From: Chryseobacterium gleum
GTDB lineage: Bacteria > Bacteroidota > Bacteroidia > Flavobacteriales_C > GCA-002722245
Assembly: GCA_945903925.1 (NCBI GenBank)
Contig: CAMDPJ010000158.1
Coordinates: 1 to 5,622 of the forward strand
DNA: 5,622 bases
Reading direction: 5' to 3'
The position numbers and the translations under genes are program-made. Every line of letters starts with the position of its first letter. The stretch's first letter is position 1. This document shows positions 1 to 5,497 of the stretch, piece by piece. The notes beneath the pieces were generated by a model that was given only the letters and a program-made list of their open reading frames with translations, ran no database searches and was not told the origin of the DNA.

Positions 1-1062
1 TACAGAGATGGTAGCATTTCGAGGTTTAGCAATGCGGTAAATGATAAGCTGGAAGGCATTCTTTATGAGATAAATGGATTGGGCGACACTATCGCTAAAG
101 GGTATTTCATTCATGGAAAAGAAGAAGGAAAATACTATCAGGAACATTACGATTACGAGCAAGAAATTTACGATTTCCGTTTGGTTTCTACTTACAGCAA
201 CGGAAAATTAAATGGCGATTTAACCCTTAAAGACAGCTACAACACGGTGCGTTTAGCATTAAAAATTGATAGTGGTTATTCCAACGGTGGAAACTACAAT
301 TACATTAATGAGCAAACTATATTGAACGATTGGCGAGCAGATTTGGCTTTTACTGGGGAAGTAAATGTGTATCATCCAAATGGTAAAAAATATGTTAACG
401 GAAGAATGCAAATGACTACTGATACATTGCCTGGCGGTGCTTTTAGCTACGGAATGAATAAAGTAGACACTTGGACCTACCGCAATAGCGCTGAAAGAAT
501 AGTGGCAGAGTTGAACTTTGTAAACGACGCGAAACTTACTTTTGGCGCCGATACTTTACTTGGAATTGCCCATTACAAAGCTTTTTATCCTAACGGTTCC
601 ATTAAATACATTGGCGTTTTAAATTACGAAGACACCCGCTTGAATTGTGCTACCGATATTCAAGAAGCCGCCTTTGTAGCCACCTACAGCACCTTCTTTT
701 CTGCCGAAGGAGATACTCTGGTGAAAAATGGAACTGGTATTTTGAAATTATACAACATAGATGGCAATGTGCTTTCTGAAGGTGATCTTAAAAACGGAAA
801 GAAAAATGGCTGGTGGAAAACCTACAACGACGAAGATAAGTTGATTGAAGTGGGCCAATATATTGATGACGAAAAAGACGGAAGGTGGCTGAGTGGCGAC
901 TTATCGGGGATCAATTACCTCGACCCCCAATGTTTTGAAAACGAAGAAAGAAAAGAAGAAAAACAAGAACTCGAAAAATATAAAATTGAAATTGAGGAAA
1001 TCATTTACAACAAAGGCGAAGAGCTTAGTTTACAGAGCTATGAGTTCACCAGAACAAGGTAA
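1..1062 (+). CDS. MORN-repeat (YwqK-like) protein, 3' part; 5' end outside window
   Basis: The reading frame is open from the first base, so the gene begins outside the window and 353 residues are visible. A TTG at 79 could be read as a start, but the 26 codons before it continue the same repeat pattern, so it is probably internal. The repeats are MORN_2-like: YRDGSI...LEGILYEING...GKEEGKYY at 1-150, YHPNGKKYVNG near 370, YPNGSIKYIG near 586, and YNIDGNVLSEGDLKNGKKNG near 751 followed by a further GQYIDDEKDGRW unit. The last 45 or so residues are rich in Glu and Lys (ERKEEKQELEKYKIEIEEI) and may form a short helix or coiled coil. In Bacteroidota such proteins are common, often exported, and mostly of unknown function; some are annotated as YwqK-family antitoxins, but nothing here shows a toxin partner. 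Localisation cannot be judged without the N-terminus. The gene ends in TAA, 91 bases before ferritin. Confidence 0.88.
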   Translation, partial: YRDGSISRFSNAVNDKLEGILYEINGLGDTIAKGYFIHGKEEGKYYQEHYDYEQEIYDFRLVSTYSNGKLNGDLTLKDSYNTVRLALKIDSGYSNGGNYNYINEQTILNDWRADLAFTGEVNVYHPNGKKYVNGRMQMTTDTLPGGAFSYGMNKVDTWTYRNSAERIVAELNFVNDAKLTFGADTLLGIAHYKAFYPNGSIKYIGVLNYEDTRLNCATDIQEAAFVATYSTFFSAEGDTLVKNGTGILKLYNIDGNVLSEGDLKNGKKNGWWKTYNDEDKLIEVGQYIDDEKDGRWLSGDLSGINYLDPQCFENEERKEEKQELEKYKIEIEEIIYNKGEELSLQSYEFTRTR

Positions 1063-1123
1063 TTAACAAGATGCTTTTAACAATTTTCCATCGCCAATTC
1101 TGTGAAAAACAACATAAATTCGG

Positions 1124-1131
1124 TATGTTTG
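1124..1131 (+). promoter_or_regulatory. Possible Bacteroidota-type -7 element for ferritin
   Basis: TATGTTTG matches the Bacteroidota -7 consensus TAnnTTTG and lies 22 bases before the ferritin ATG, which would give a short leader. No good -33 TTG is visible at the usual distance upstream (the nearest sequence is CTGTG around 1100-1104), so the call rests on one element. No Fur-like or other operator palindrome was seen around it. Confidence 0.4.
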
Positions 1132-1153
1132 ATAAAATCAACTTAGGGTTAAT

Positions 1154-1675
1154 ATGTTAAGCAAAAAAGTACAAGACAGATTGAATAAGCAAATTCAATT
1201 GGAAGCAGATTCATCTAATTTATACCTTGCTATGGCTTCGTGGGCCGAAAATCAAGGCTTAAGTGGTACTGCAGAATTTTTGTACCGACACAGCGATGAG
1301 GAAAGGACACACATGTTGAAATTGGTGAGATATGTGAACGAGAGAGGCGGAGAAGCAAAAATACCAGCTATTAAACAGCCGGCATCAAATTTTAATTCAT
1401 TAACCGCCTTATTTCAAGGTTTATTTAAACACGAAGTATTCGTGTCTGAAGAAATCAACAATGTGATAGATATCTGCTTGAAAGAAAAAGATTTTACAAC
1501 ACACAACTTTATGCAATGGTACGTAGCAGAGCAAATTGAAGAAGAATCGACAGCACGTAAAGTATTAGACAAAATCAATTTGATTGGCAACGATAAAGGA
1601 GGTTTGTATTTATTTGATAGAGATCTAGAAAGTTTAACAGGCGAGTCGGTTTCTGCAGGGGCGAAAGGGCAATAA
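1154..1675 (+). CDS. ftnA: Non-haem bacterial ferritin (iron storage)
   Basis: This is a complete 173-residue ferritin, expected to form the 24-subunit cytoplasmic cage that oxidises Fe(II) and stores it as ferric mineral. Ferroxidase ligands fall at the same residue numbers as in E. coli FtnA: E17, E50, H53, E94, Q127 and E130, with Y24 next to the centre and E49, E126 and E129 available for the third iron site. The order is helix A (QLEADSSNLYLAM), helix B (DEERTHMLKLV), helix C (HEVFVSEEIN), helix D (AEQIEEESTARKVLDKI) and a short C-terminal segment. There is no haem-ligand Met typical of bacterioferritin. The ATG at 1154 gives the family's usual N-terminus (MLSKKVQDRLNKQ). No Shine-Dalgarno is seen; a possible -7 element lies at 1124. 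A small repeat lipoprotein follows 27 bases after the stop and is likely cotranscribed. Nothing is truncated or missing. Confidence 0.97.
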   Translation: MLSKKVQDRLNKQIQLEADSSNLYLAMASWAENQGLSGTAEFLYRHSDEERTHMLKLVRYVNERGGEAKIPAIKQPASNFNSLTALFQGLFKHEVFVSEEINNVIDICLKEKDFTTHNFMQWYVAEQIEEESTARKVLDKINLIGNDKGGLYLFDRDLESLTGESVSAGAKGQ

Positions 1676-1702
1676 TATTTTACTCAACCTAGAACTATTG
1701 TT

Positions 1703-2056
1703 TTGAATCGCTTTTTACTCTATCTATTTGTATTATTTGCAGCATCCTTTGCAAGCTGCAGCGAAAGATATTACGATGATTCAGTGCGCACACCTCGTGG
1801 TGGTGGCAACTACAAAGACAGTTACAGTTCTTATGAATACAACAAAAAGAAACAAAAGTATTTAGACAGCTATTCTTCAAAGCGTGTTGAAAAAGGCGGA
1901 ACCTACAAAGATTCCTACTCTACAAAATCGAAAAGCAGAGGCAAAAAAGATTACATAGACTCTTATTCAACAAATAATGGTGGTAAAAGAAAAATTAAAT
2001 TTTACGACAGCTTCTCTTCAAAAAAGAGAAAGAAAAAAGGATCTCTTTATAAGTAA
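1703..2056 (+). CDS. Putative lipoprotein with six Y-x-D-S-Y-S repeats, Lys/Tyr-rich
   Basis: I do not recognise a family. The frame encodes 117 residues and contains no ATG, so the TTG at 1703 is the most credible start; it gives a well-formed signal peptide (MNRFLLYLFVLFAASFAS) followed by Cys19. FASC is an acceptable but imperfect lipobox, since Phe at -3 is unusual. After the Cys comes SERYYDD, whose acidic residues could act as a Bacteroidota lipoprotein surface-export signal (inference). The mature part is six copies of a short Y-x-D-S-[YF]-S-[ST] motif at residues 24, 37, 53, 68, 84 and 100, separated by Lys/Arg/Gly-rich linkers, ending in a strongly basic tail. It is likely disordered or a low-complexity surface protein. 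The frame is the same as ferritin's, with ten codons between the ferritin stop and this start, and the 27-base gap suggests an operon. It abuts the convergent dehydratase. The main doubts are the TTG start and the low complexity. Confidence 0.75.
   Translation: MNRFLLYLFVLFAASFASCSERYYDDSVRTPRGGGNYKDSYSSYEYNKKKQKYLDSYSSKRVEKGGTYKDSYSTKSKSRGKKDYIDSYSTNNGGKRKIKFYDSFSSKKRKKKGSLYK
1772..2020 (+). repeat. Six spaced copies of a Y-x-D-S-[YF]-S-[ST] protein repeat
   Basis: Copies begin at 1772, 1811, 1859, 1904, 1952 and 2000, encoding YDDSVRT, YKDSYSS, YLDSYSS, YKDSYST, YIDSYST and FYDSFSS. After the first gap of 13 residues the period is 16, 15, 16 and 16 residues. The copies are not DNA repeats of recent origin: the conserved serines switch between AGT/AGC and TCN codons, while the peptide motif is kept and the linkers drift. 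Confidence 0.9.
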
Positions 2057-2293
2057 TTACCTTAACAAATTTTCAATCTGCTCGGCTAACTTATAGTCTT
2101 TCTCGGTAACTTTTTCTTCGCTATGCGTGGTTAAATTAATAATTACCATGTTGTAAGAATTCGACCAATCAGGATGATGATTCGCCTTTTCTGAAATCAT
2201 CGCTACCTCAGTCATAAAGGCAAAAGCCTCAATGAAATTTTTAAATTTGAAAGTAGCTTCTAATGAGTTATTTTTTTCTTTGAAATAATTCAT
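2057..2293 (-). CDS. Pterin-4a-carbinolamine dehydratase (4a-hydroxytetrahydrobiopterin dehydratase)
   Basis: This 78-residue protein is expected to dehydrate 4a-hydroxytetrahydrobiopterin to quinonoid dihydrobiopterin, recycling the cofactor of aromatic amino acid hydroxylases. The family signature is intact: EKANHHPDW (H39, H40, P41, W43), the T-x-H strand (H57) and D66. The spacings H40 to H57 (17) and H57 to D66 (9) equal those of the mammalian enzyme (H62, H79, D88). It is shorter than the approximately 100-residue mammalian form because it starts just before the first beta strand (SLEATFKFKNF); short versions like this are, as far as I recall, normal in Bacteroidota. The ATG at 2291-2293 is the natural start, 31 bases after the stop of the broken gene upstream on the same strand. 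No phenylalanine hydroxylase gene is in the window, so its partner is elsewhere or its role is in general pterin or molybdopterin metabolism. Its stop codon touches the stop of the convergent lipoprotein gene. Confidence 0.95.
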   Translation of the reverse strand: MNYFKEKNNSLEATFKFKNFIEAFAFMTEVAMISEKANHHPDWSNSYNMVIINLTTHSEEKVTEKDYKLAEQIENLLR

Positions 2294-2311
2294 ATCATTT
2301 GTTTTACGCGC

Positions 2312-2334
2312 TCAAGATAAACAATTATCCTTGA
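2312..2334 (-). other. Small imperfect hairpin over the end of the broken gene
   Basis: TCAAGATAA at 2312-2320 can pair with TTATCcTTGA at 2325-2334, giving nine pairs with one bulged C and an ACAA loop. It covers the distal stop codon of the split gene and lies 19 bases before the dehydratase ATG. It has no T-tract and is A+T-rich, so it may be chance. It could affect coupling between the two genes. Confidence 0.3.
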
Positions 2335-2726
2335 TGAAGCCATTTTAAGGCCGCTTCGTTGGTTGAAAAAACTTTAATACAGAATGCATCCGATTTATTG
2401 TCGATATCTGCATATAGCATAGATAGCGCTGTTTCTCTTGGTGTATTCGCCACAAAAGCACCTCGTATTTTCACAAAATAGGCACTAATTTAGGCGACCA
2501 AAGTGAACAATGCTTTAATATCTTCTGGCTTTAACTCGCTGCTAATATTCTCAAAAAAATTCATCACCTTAATGGCTGTTGCTTTGGTGCCCGCAGTGTT
2601 CCTAATAGCAAACATCTTGTCTACTAAAATCTCTGGCGTTACCACGCCTGTTACTACCGACCAAATTACGCCGCTGTCTTCGTCAATATAAGTTTGAACT
2701 ATGCAAGTGTTTAAAGCACTTTGCAA
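2325..2726 (-). pseudogene. Gene split by one in-frame TAA; SpoIIAA/STAS-like protein
   Basis: Reading the minus strand from TTG at 2726, 78 residues run to a TAA at 2490-2492. The same frame then continues for 54 more codons without a stop to TAA at 2325-2327. Joined, they give a coherent protein of about 133 residues. The first part contains SGVIWSVVTGVVTPEILVDK and ENISSELKPEDIKALFTLVA. After the stop come SAYFVKIRGAFVANTPRETA, an LSMLYADI helix and KVFSTNEAALKWL. The order beta hairpin, GVVT-helix, then an 'allelic' A-L-x-x-x-Y helix and a terminal VFxTxEEALxWL resembles small SpoIIAA/STAS-like proteins of Bacteroidota; this is from memory and moderate in certainty. The start is uncertain: no ATG exists upstream, and a TGA lies five codons before the TTG. 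The interruption needs only one base change from a Lys, Gln or Glu codon, so a sequencing error or a recent mutation are both possible. It probably shares a transcript with the dehydratase 31 bases downstream. Confidence 0.75.
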
Positions 2727-2759
2727 GTAAAGCCGCTCTCAAAAACAAGTAAAATCAGT

Positions 2760-2850
2760 GCGTCATTGCGAGGTACCCCGAAGCAAACTTATCAAGGAAT
2801 ACTAACTAAAACATACAATGAGTTTGCTTCGGGGTACCTCGCAATGACGC
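2760..2850. repeat. REP-like palindromic element: 30-bp perfect inverted repeat
   Basis: Arms at 2760-2789 and 2821-2850 are exact reverse complements (30 of 30), separated by 31 bases. Each arm contains CGTCATTGCGAGG, a GGTACC palindrome and CGAAGCAA, and each arm is itself weakly palindromic (TTGC ... GCAA). The TCATTGCGAGG...CGAAGCAA core resembles short dispersed palindromes that I know from many bacterial genomes, including Bacteroidota. It is more G+C-rich than its surroundings. It codes for nothing visible and lies between the chitinase terminator and the start of the broken gene. It may be a non-autonomous mobile repeat; no target-site duplication is evident at its borders. Confidence 0.93.
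2784..2791 (-). promoter_or_regulatory. Possible -7 element inside the palindrome, pointing to the broken gene
   Basis: On the minus strand this reads TAAGTTTG, a match to TAnnTTTG, at the junction of the left arm and the loop. It lies 57 bases before the TTG start of the split gene. A TTG that could serve as -33 is 24 bases upstream, slightly too far. This is a motif match only. Confidence 0.22.
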
Positions 2851-2857
2851 GCGGGAT

Positions 2858-2886
2858 AAAAAAACCTGCGTTCTGTTGAACGTAGG
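2858..2886 (-). terminator. Intrinsic terminator of the GH18 gene
   Basis: On the minus strand, CCTACGTTC (2886-2878), loop AACA and GAACGCAGG (2873-2865) form a nine-position stem with a single A-C mismatch, followed directly by seven T (2864-2858). It begins 24 bases after the TAG of the chitinase gene. The T-tract is on one side only, so it acts on the minus strand. Confidence 0.87.
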
Positions 2887-2910
2887 AATTACACATCAAT
2901 TTCATCTTTC

Positions 2911-5328
2911 CTATTTCACCTTAACTAAACTCGAGTAAGCGCTTGCGTTAGCACTTTGAATTTGCACATAGTATAGTCCTTCTTGCAAAGTGTGTCCGAA
3001 ATCAATGCTAGCATTAGCACTTCTTAATTGCTCTACCAAAGCACCTTTTGCATCAAATACATTAATGTTTAACAGCTCGTTTTGAATATTACTTAAAGTG
3101 AATTTGTTTGCGCTTGGATTTGGGTAAACTGCAAATGTTTTGTTTGCATTTTCGTTCACTGAAGTAATAAAACAATTAAGATCATTGACATCAATGGTAA
3201 CACTCACAGGCACGCGCGCACAAGCCGAACCGGCTGTAACTTTTAAGTTGGTAAAATTGCCATAATTGCTGCTGGCTTGGTAAGCATCACCGGAGGGCGC
3301 GCTCCAATCTTCAAAGCAATGCCTTACTACTGAAATAACGCCCGGCACCGAATAATCAGAACCAGGAGGTGTAGGGTCGACAAACAGTGTATTAGCAGTC
3401 CCTACAGCATTTAAATAGTAAGTTCCCGCTGGAATATTAAACCCTAAATTCAATATTTGCGTGCCTGTTACACTAAATGATTTTGTGGCCACCACTGTGG
3501 TTCCGTTTGATTGTACCACATTAATAACAACAGTGCCGCTGGCAGCATCCACGGTAACTTGGTCGATAGTGATATCAACCAATGCAGTAAATTTTGTTGC
3601 GTACACTTGTCCGCCAGCTTGCCACCCACCAGTAAATGCTGTTTTCATAGTAGTATAGCTTGTGCTAGAACTCCCGGCACCTGCAATATAATAAGTGCTG
3701 TTGCTATTTACCGTTGGAGAATAAGTAGTGCCTGTTGCTAAAATGGCAGAAGAATTTGAAGTAGCATACCAATTTACCGATTCAGATGCTGTAAGATCGG
3801 CCTCGCCTGCTGCACAAATCACCACATCATCGGCACTTGGCACAGAGGAAGTAACTGTTTCGCTTCCATTTACAGAACTGCAACCTATTGCTGCTACTGT
3901 TACTTGATAGGTGCCAGCTTTTTTAGCTTCATAAGTGGCTGCCGTAGCGCCCGAAATAGCAACATTGTCTTTTTTCCATGTGATGGTTTTACCGCTGGCA
4001 TTAACTAATGCATCTAAAGTAACGCTCACCGGGTCGCACAAGTCGTAGGGTCCTCCCAAATTGATAGCAGGTAGAGTGCCACTAATCACAATTTCATCTG
4101 ATTTAGAACAAGAGTTCTCCCATACCTCAACAGTATAAGTGCCTGCAGCAGTAATTGGGTAAGTATTGGCGCTAGTGCTTTGATTCACCAAAGTATTAAT
4201 GCCTTGTTTCCAAGTAAAAGTTCTGCCGCTGGCCGCTGCTACGCCTGAGTTTAAAGTAATATTGCTTAGTCCGCATATACTTTGATCGGCACCCAATGCT
4301 GGTTCTGCAGCAGCGCATTGATAAGGCAACATGGCATCGGCTAACGCGCCCAAAAGTGAATATTGTGGATCGGCTAAATAATCGTAAGTCACTTCCCAAA
4401 TCATTACGCCTGCCCCACCCATACCCATAATTAAATCAACTTTATTTTGGCAAGTGGTTTTTCCATTGTAGTAATAAGAACCAACGTTATCGGCATTGTA
4501 ACCAGCCGATGGACTGTTTGCTATTAAATCGCCATAGGTATGGGTGTATACATCGGCCCATCTGCTGGTGTTGTGTCGGCCATAGAATGGAATGCCTAGA
4601 ACTATTTTGCTAATCGGACAACCTTTAGTAACCCAGTCGTTGATGTTGTTTTGTGCATCGGCGTAAGATGAGTGATTGTTGTCGTTACCAGAAATGCTAT
4701 AACCAATATCGTACGACATGATATTTAAAAAATCTAGGTACTGAAATGCATTAACGCTGCAATAATCGGTGTGATATACACCTTGCGCACCAACACTTGG
4801 TGTTTCACCACCTACAGCTGTTGCGATAGTCCATTCACTTCGTTTACCTCGCGATACAAATTCATCGTTGATAGCTTTCAAAATATTTACTTGATAGGTT
4901 TGGTATGTGTTACTTGAGGGAAATTCCCAATCTAAATCGAAGCCCGTTAAACCATGTGCTTGCAAAATATCTGCAATCTCTGTGGCAAAATTTGCGCAAG
5001 CCGTGGGACTCGCTCCAATTGTAGCAAAAACAGCCGAGTTGTTTGCTCCACCCGATGAAAATTGCATTTTCACGCCGTTGTTCGTGCAATAAGTTTTGCA
5101 AGTATTGAAATGACTTAAAGTAGTTGGGTCGGGTAAATTACCGCTATTATCAGGTTGAATAAATCCGTAAATAAAATCGGTCATTTTACCCCACTGTAAA
5201 TTAGGTAAACGTGTGCCAGCTTGATTTAAACTGGCATCGAAGTAACCAGTTACTTGTTGTGCGTTAGCCACTAAGAAGCCTACAGATAGTACAATAGATA
5301 AAAAACTCTTTTTGAAAAGGAATTTCAT
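2911..5328 (-). CDS. Secreted GH18 chitinase-like enzyme with Ig-like modules and T9SS sorting domain
   Basis: This 805-residue exported glycosidase is predicted to hydrolyse beta-1,4-GlcNAc links in chitin or related glycans. Residues 1-23 are a signal peptide cut after VANA. The GH18 barrel spans about 26-335, with the SxGG strand (S91-G94), TGFDLDWEF carrying D131, D133 and the catalytic acid E135, MSYD (Y206, D207), GIPFYGR (245-251) and GVMIWEVTYD with W311. Threonine 128 occupies the first Asp of DxxDxDxE. Two Ig/PKD-like modules follow (about 345-420 with C352/W373/C407, and 421-497 with C431/W451/C483). Next is a CHU_C-type Ig-like domain starting at C505 (WYATSNSSAIL...TYYIAG), apparently interrupted at about 553-700 by another beta-rich domain (TKFTALVDITIDQVTV...IPAGTYYLNAVG) and resuming at CARVPVSVTID. 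Residues 732-805 are a type A T9SS sorting domain (VYPNPS...NVFDAKG...GLYYVQI). The ATG is supported by the signal peptide. The gene stands alone, with its own terminator and no SusC/SusD neighbours. Endo-beta-N-acetylglucosaminidase activity is an alternative. Confidence 0.96.
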   Translation of the reverse strand: MKFLFKKSFLSIVLSVGFLVANAQQVTGYFDASLNQAGTRLPNLQWGKMTDFIYGFIQPDNSGNLPDPTTLSHFNTCKTYCTNNGVKMQFSSGGANNSAVFATIGASPTACANFATEIADILQAHGLTGFDLDWEFPSSNTYQTYQVNILKAINDEFVSRGKRSEWTIATAVGGETPSVGAQGVYHTDYCSVNAFQYLDFLNIMSYDIGYSISGNDNNHSSYADAQNNINDWVTKGCPISKIVLGIPFYGRHNTSRWADVYTHTYGDLIANSPSAGYNADNVGSYYYNGKTTCQNKVDLIMGMGGAGVMIWEVTYDYLADPQYSLLGALADAMLPYQCAAAEPALGADQSICGLSNITLNSGVAAASGRTFTWKQGINTLVNQSTSANTYPITAAGTYTVEVWENSCSKSDEIVISGTLPAINLGGPYDLCDPVSVTLDALVNASGKTITWKKDNVAISGATAATYEAKKAGTYQVTVAAIGCSSVNGSETVTSSVPSADDVVICAAGEADLTASESVNWYATSNSSAILATGTTYSPTVNSNSTYYIAGAGSSSTSYTTMKTAFTGGWQAGGQVYATKFTALVDITIDQVTVDAASGTVVINVVQSNGTTVVATKSFSVTGTQILNLGFNIPAGTYYLNAVGTANTLFVDPTPPGSDYSVPGVISVVRHCFEDWSAPSGDAYQASSNYGNFTNLKVTAGSACARVPVSVTIDVNDLNCFITSVNENANKTFAVYPNPSANKFTLSNIQNELLNINVFDAKGALVEQLRSANASIDFGHTLQEGLYYVQIQSANASAYSSLVKVK

Positions 5329-5353
5329 AGAAATAAATAAAATAAGTTAATAG

Positions 5354-5361
5354 CAAACGGA
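5354..5361 (-). promoter_or_regulatory. Weak candidate -7 element of the GH18 gene
   Basis: On the minus strand this reads TCCGTTTG, one mismatch from TAnnTTTG, 25 bases before the chitinase ATG, a spacing close to that at ferritin. No TTG lies at a good -33 distance; the nearest, at 5390-5388, is 26 bases upstream. The leader is otherwise A+T-rich with one purine-rich stretch (GCGGAGGGGAA, 5372-5362) too far from the ATG to be a Shine-Dalgarno. Confidence 0.2.
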
Positions 5362-5440
5362 TTCCCCTCCGCTTTGGCTCTAATGTACAATACGAAAAAG
5401 AGAAATCAAAAAACTTCTTTTAAAATTAGGGTTCATTCAA

Positions 5441-5478
5441 ACAAAAAAGCCAGATGCTGATGGAAACATCTGGCTTTT
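5441..5478 (-). terminator. Intrinsic terminator of the right-edge minus-strand gene
   Basis: AAAAGCCAGATG (5445-5456) and CATCTGGCTTTT (5467-5478) pair perfectly over 12 bases around a 10-base loop. On the minus strand the stem leads into TTTTTTGT, so it best serves the gene ending at 5498, 19 bases upstream of it. The + strand side also has TTTT, but no + strand gene ends here. It also insulates the chitinase leader from that gene. Confidence 0.85.
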
Positions 5479-5497
5479 AATTACACGAATCTTATGA

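Noticed and set aside
79..1062. TTG at 79 as the true start of the MORN-repeat protein
   Set aside because: The frame is open to the window edge, and the preceding codons encode another repeat unit (YRDGSI...KLEGILYEING).
1695..1880. Minus-strand frame encoding a Cys/His-rich 61-residue peptide
   Set aside because: It lies opposite the signal peptide and first repeats of the lipoprotein gene; its Cys and His come from antisense of Gly, Ala, Ser and Thr codons, and it has no independent support.
2023..2048. AAAGAGA...TCTCTTT pairing near the end of the lipoprotein gene, considered as a terminator
   Set aside because: The stem is only seven mostly A-T pairs with a 12-base loop, lies inside the coding sequence and lacks a T-tract.
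1703..2056. Repeat array considered as a CRISPR or DNA-level tandem repeat
   Set aside because: The nucleotide copies differ in most synonymous positions and the spacers are Lys-rich coding sequence; only the peptide motif is conserved.
2503..2691. + strand frame of 62 residues with a hydrophobic stretch
   Set aside because: It is the complement of the split minus-strand gene, whose joined frame makes far better protein sense.
3461..3741. Two overlapping + strand frames within the chitinase gene
   Set aside because: They are antisense to a continuous, domain-consistent coding sequence and show no recognisable protein features.
4196..4399. Minus-strand frame shifted relative to the chitinase
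   Set aside because: It is an out-of-frame shadow; the main frame here encodes a clear Ig-like module and the end of the GH18 barrel.
4907..5101. Short frames on both strands over the GH18 active-site region
   Set aside because: The SxGG and DxDxE motifs are in the 805-residue frame; these shadows carry no motif.
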